Shown here: positions 62,885 through 64,000 of the stretch, one piece after another
Layout: the number at the start of each line of letters is the position of its first letter
How positions within the stretch are numbered: the stretch's first letter is position 1
Source: Halorubellus salinus
GTDB taxonomy: Archaea; Halobacteriota; Halobacteria; Halobacteriales; Natrialbaceae
Reading direction: 5' to 3'
Assembly (NCBI RefSeq): GCF_020567525.1
Contig: NZ_JAJCVI010000005.1
Location: 248,001-312,000, forward strand
DNA length: 64,000 bases
Made by a program: the position numbers and the translations under genes
Notes under the pieces: generated by a model
Told to the model about the DNA's origin: nothing
Database searches by the model: none
What the model saw: only the letters and a program-made list of their open reading frames with translations

Positions 62885-64000
62885 TTACCGGTTCAGGGTG
62901 TGGATGGCGTGCCCGAGCGCGTTCTCGGCGGCCTCCATCACGGCCTCGGCGAGCGTCGGGTGCGTGTGCACCGTCGACGCGACGTCCTCGAGGGTCGCAC
63001 CCATCTCGATGGCGAGACCGAGTTCGGCGACGAGTTCGCTCGCCTCCGGGCCGACGATCTGCGCGCCGAGGACGAAGCCGCTGGGTTCGTCGGCGACGAT
63101 GCGGACGAACCCGTCCGTCTCACCCGTCGTGAGTGCACGACCGCTCGCCTGGAACGGGAACTTCCCGACCGCGGGCTCGAAGCCCTGCTCCTCGGCCTCG
63201 GCCTCGGTGAGACCGACGGTCCCGATCTCGGGTTCGGTGAACACCGCGGCCGGCATCGCCTGATAGTCGACCGCCGACGGTTCGCCCGCGACCACTTCGG
63301 CAGCAATCTGGCCCTCCTTGCTCCCCTTGTGCGCGAGCATCGGTTCGCCAGCGACGTCGCCGACCGCCATGATGTGCTCGACGTCGGTACGGCAGCGGTC
63401 GTCCGTCTCCAGGAACCCCTGCTCGTTCGGCTCCAGGCCCGCGGCCTCGAGGTTCAGCGTGTCCGTCACGGGCTGACGGCCGACGGCGACGAGGACCTTG
63501 TCCGCCTGCAGTTCCAGTTCCTCGATCTCGCCCTCGGCCTCCGCGGCCTGCCCGCCGTCCGCGGCCGCGGGACTCGCGGTGACGACGATGCCGTCGTCGG
63601 TCTCCGCCCAGTCGCTCGCGGAGTACCCGAAGTGGAACTCCACGCCGAGGTCCTTCGCGTGCTTCTTCACGACCCGACTGACGTCGTCCTCGTACGGCGG
63701 GAGGACGTCGTCGAGCATCTCGACCACCGTGACGTCCGTGCCGAGCTTCGCGTACACGCTCGCGAGCTCCATCCCGATGTAGCCCGCGCCGACGACGACG
63801 AGCTCGTCCGGGACCGACTCCAGCGAGAGCGCGTGCTCGCTCGAGAGGACGTGCTCGCCGTCGAACTCGAACCCCGGGATCTGGATGGGACGCGAACCGG
63901 TGGCGACGATGCAGTGCTCGAAGTCCAGCGATTCCGAGCCCTGGCCTTCGCCGCCGTGGACGATGCGCACCGAGTTCTCGCCGTCGAACTCCGCGGTGCC
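62885..64000 (-). CDS. lpdA: Dihydrolipoyl dehydrogenase, N-terminus beyond the window
   Basis: Flavoprotein E3 of 2-oxoacid dehydrogenase complexes, reoxidising dihydrolipoamide with NAD+. Only the last 371 residues are seen. Visible are the FAD-domain end (IVATGSRPIQIPGFEF), the NAD-binding loop VVVGAGYIGMELASVYAKLG, VAVGRQPVTD, the second flavin motif IMAVGDVAGEPMLAHKG and the catalytic His-Glu pair in HTHPTLAEAVMEAAENALG. The redox cysteine pair lies beyond the edge. The sequence is open to the last base of the window. Confidence 0.94.
   Translation of the reverse strand, partial: GTAEFDGENSVRIVHGGEGQGSESLDFEHCIVATGSRPIQIPGFEFDGEHVLSSEHALSLESVPDELVVVGAGYIGMELASVYAKLGTDVTVVEMLDDVLPPYEDDVSRVVKKHAKDLGVEFHFGYSASDWAETDDGIVVTASPAAADGGQAAEAEGEIEELELQADKVLVAVGRQPVTDTLNLEAAGLEPNEQGFLETDDRCRTDVEHIMAVGDVAGEPMLAHKGSKEGQIAAEVVAGEPSAVDYQAMPAAVFTEPEIGTVGLTEAEAEEQGFEPAVGKFPFQASGRALTTGETDGFVRIVADEPSGFVLGAQIVGPEASELVAELGLAIEMGATLEDVASTVHTHPTLAEAVMEAAENALGHAIHTLNR

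Overview
The window is chromosomal DNA from a halophilic archaeon (class Halobacteria). The base composition is very GC-rich, the predicted proteins are strongly acidic, and the information-processing genes are archaeal: aIF1A, RIO1 kinase, a Dim2-like KH protein, thermosome, Orc1/Cdc6, replication factor C and RNase Z. Export signals are also haloarchaeal: twin-arginine signals, lipoboxes, a tandem-duplicated TatC and a PGF-CTERM anchor. Many genes have a TATA-like element 22-35 bases before the start codon, as expected for leaderless or short-leader transcripts. The genus cannot be named from this window alone.

Layout. 1-7 kb: truncated membrane protein, thioesterase, rfcC, a DUF4382 lipoprotein, rnz and a DUF460 nuclease-fold protein. 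7-16 kb: small membrane proteins, aIF1A, bacterial-type NAD+ DNA ligase, and two ABC ATPase/permease pairs flanking a lipoprotein. 16-24 kb: a Tat-exported beta-propeller lipoprotein, uvrC, a second thioesterase, a TauE-like exporter coupled to a universal stress protein, and larE. 24-32 kb: divergent tatC genes, a frameshifted APC transporter, a TrkA-type protein, a ribbon-helix-helix protein and rlmE. 32-39 kb: two adjacent secreted lipoproteins (one with HEXXH) and uvrB. 39-46 kb: a MutS-family ATPase, a small Cys/His protein, Orc1/Cdc6, DUF1684, DUF5789, a PHP phosphoesterase and further small zinc-type or cupin proteins. 46-54 kb: rio1, a PGF-CTERM surface protein, trpS, a KH protein, thermosome and a CBS protein. 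54-64 kb: an ornithine cyclodeaminase-family enzyme, leuS, Hsp20, peroxiredoxin, pheA, a cupin, a Tat-signal tandem HU protein and a truncated dihydrolipoyl dehydrogenase.

Functional themes. DNA repair and replication are well represented (uvrB, uvrC, ligA, rfcC, a MutS-like protein, Orc1/Cdc6), as are ribosome biogenesis and translation (aIF1A, RIO1, KH/Dim2, RlmE, RNase Z, LeuRS, TrpRS). Protein quality control and oxidative stress are represented by thermosome, Hsp20, peroxiredoxin and UspA. Export is represented by two TatC proteins and several Tat or lipoprotein substrates. Most genes stand alone or in pairs. Clear coupling is seen at the two ABC pairs and at TauE-UspA, where start and stop codons overlap.

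Most unusual content. The best candidate for something new is the gene at 61934-62698. It has a twin-arginine signal followed by two HU/IHF-type DNA-binding domains joined by a very arginine-rich linker, and its two domains share a 97-base stretch with only five mismatches. Also notable are short tandem duplications just downstream of genes (periods of 33, 33 and 43 bases), one base missing from an otherwise intact APC transporter, a paired-TATA/palindrome region before the thermosome gene, and four alternating GGTTCAC/GTGAAC half-sites near 38.7 kb. No CRISPR array, rRNA, tRNA, insertion sequence or complete prophage was recognised.
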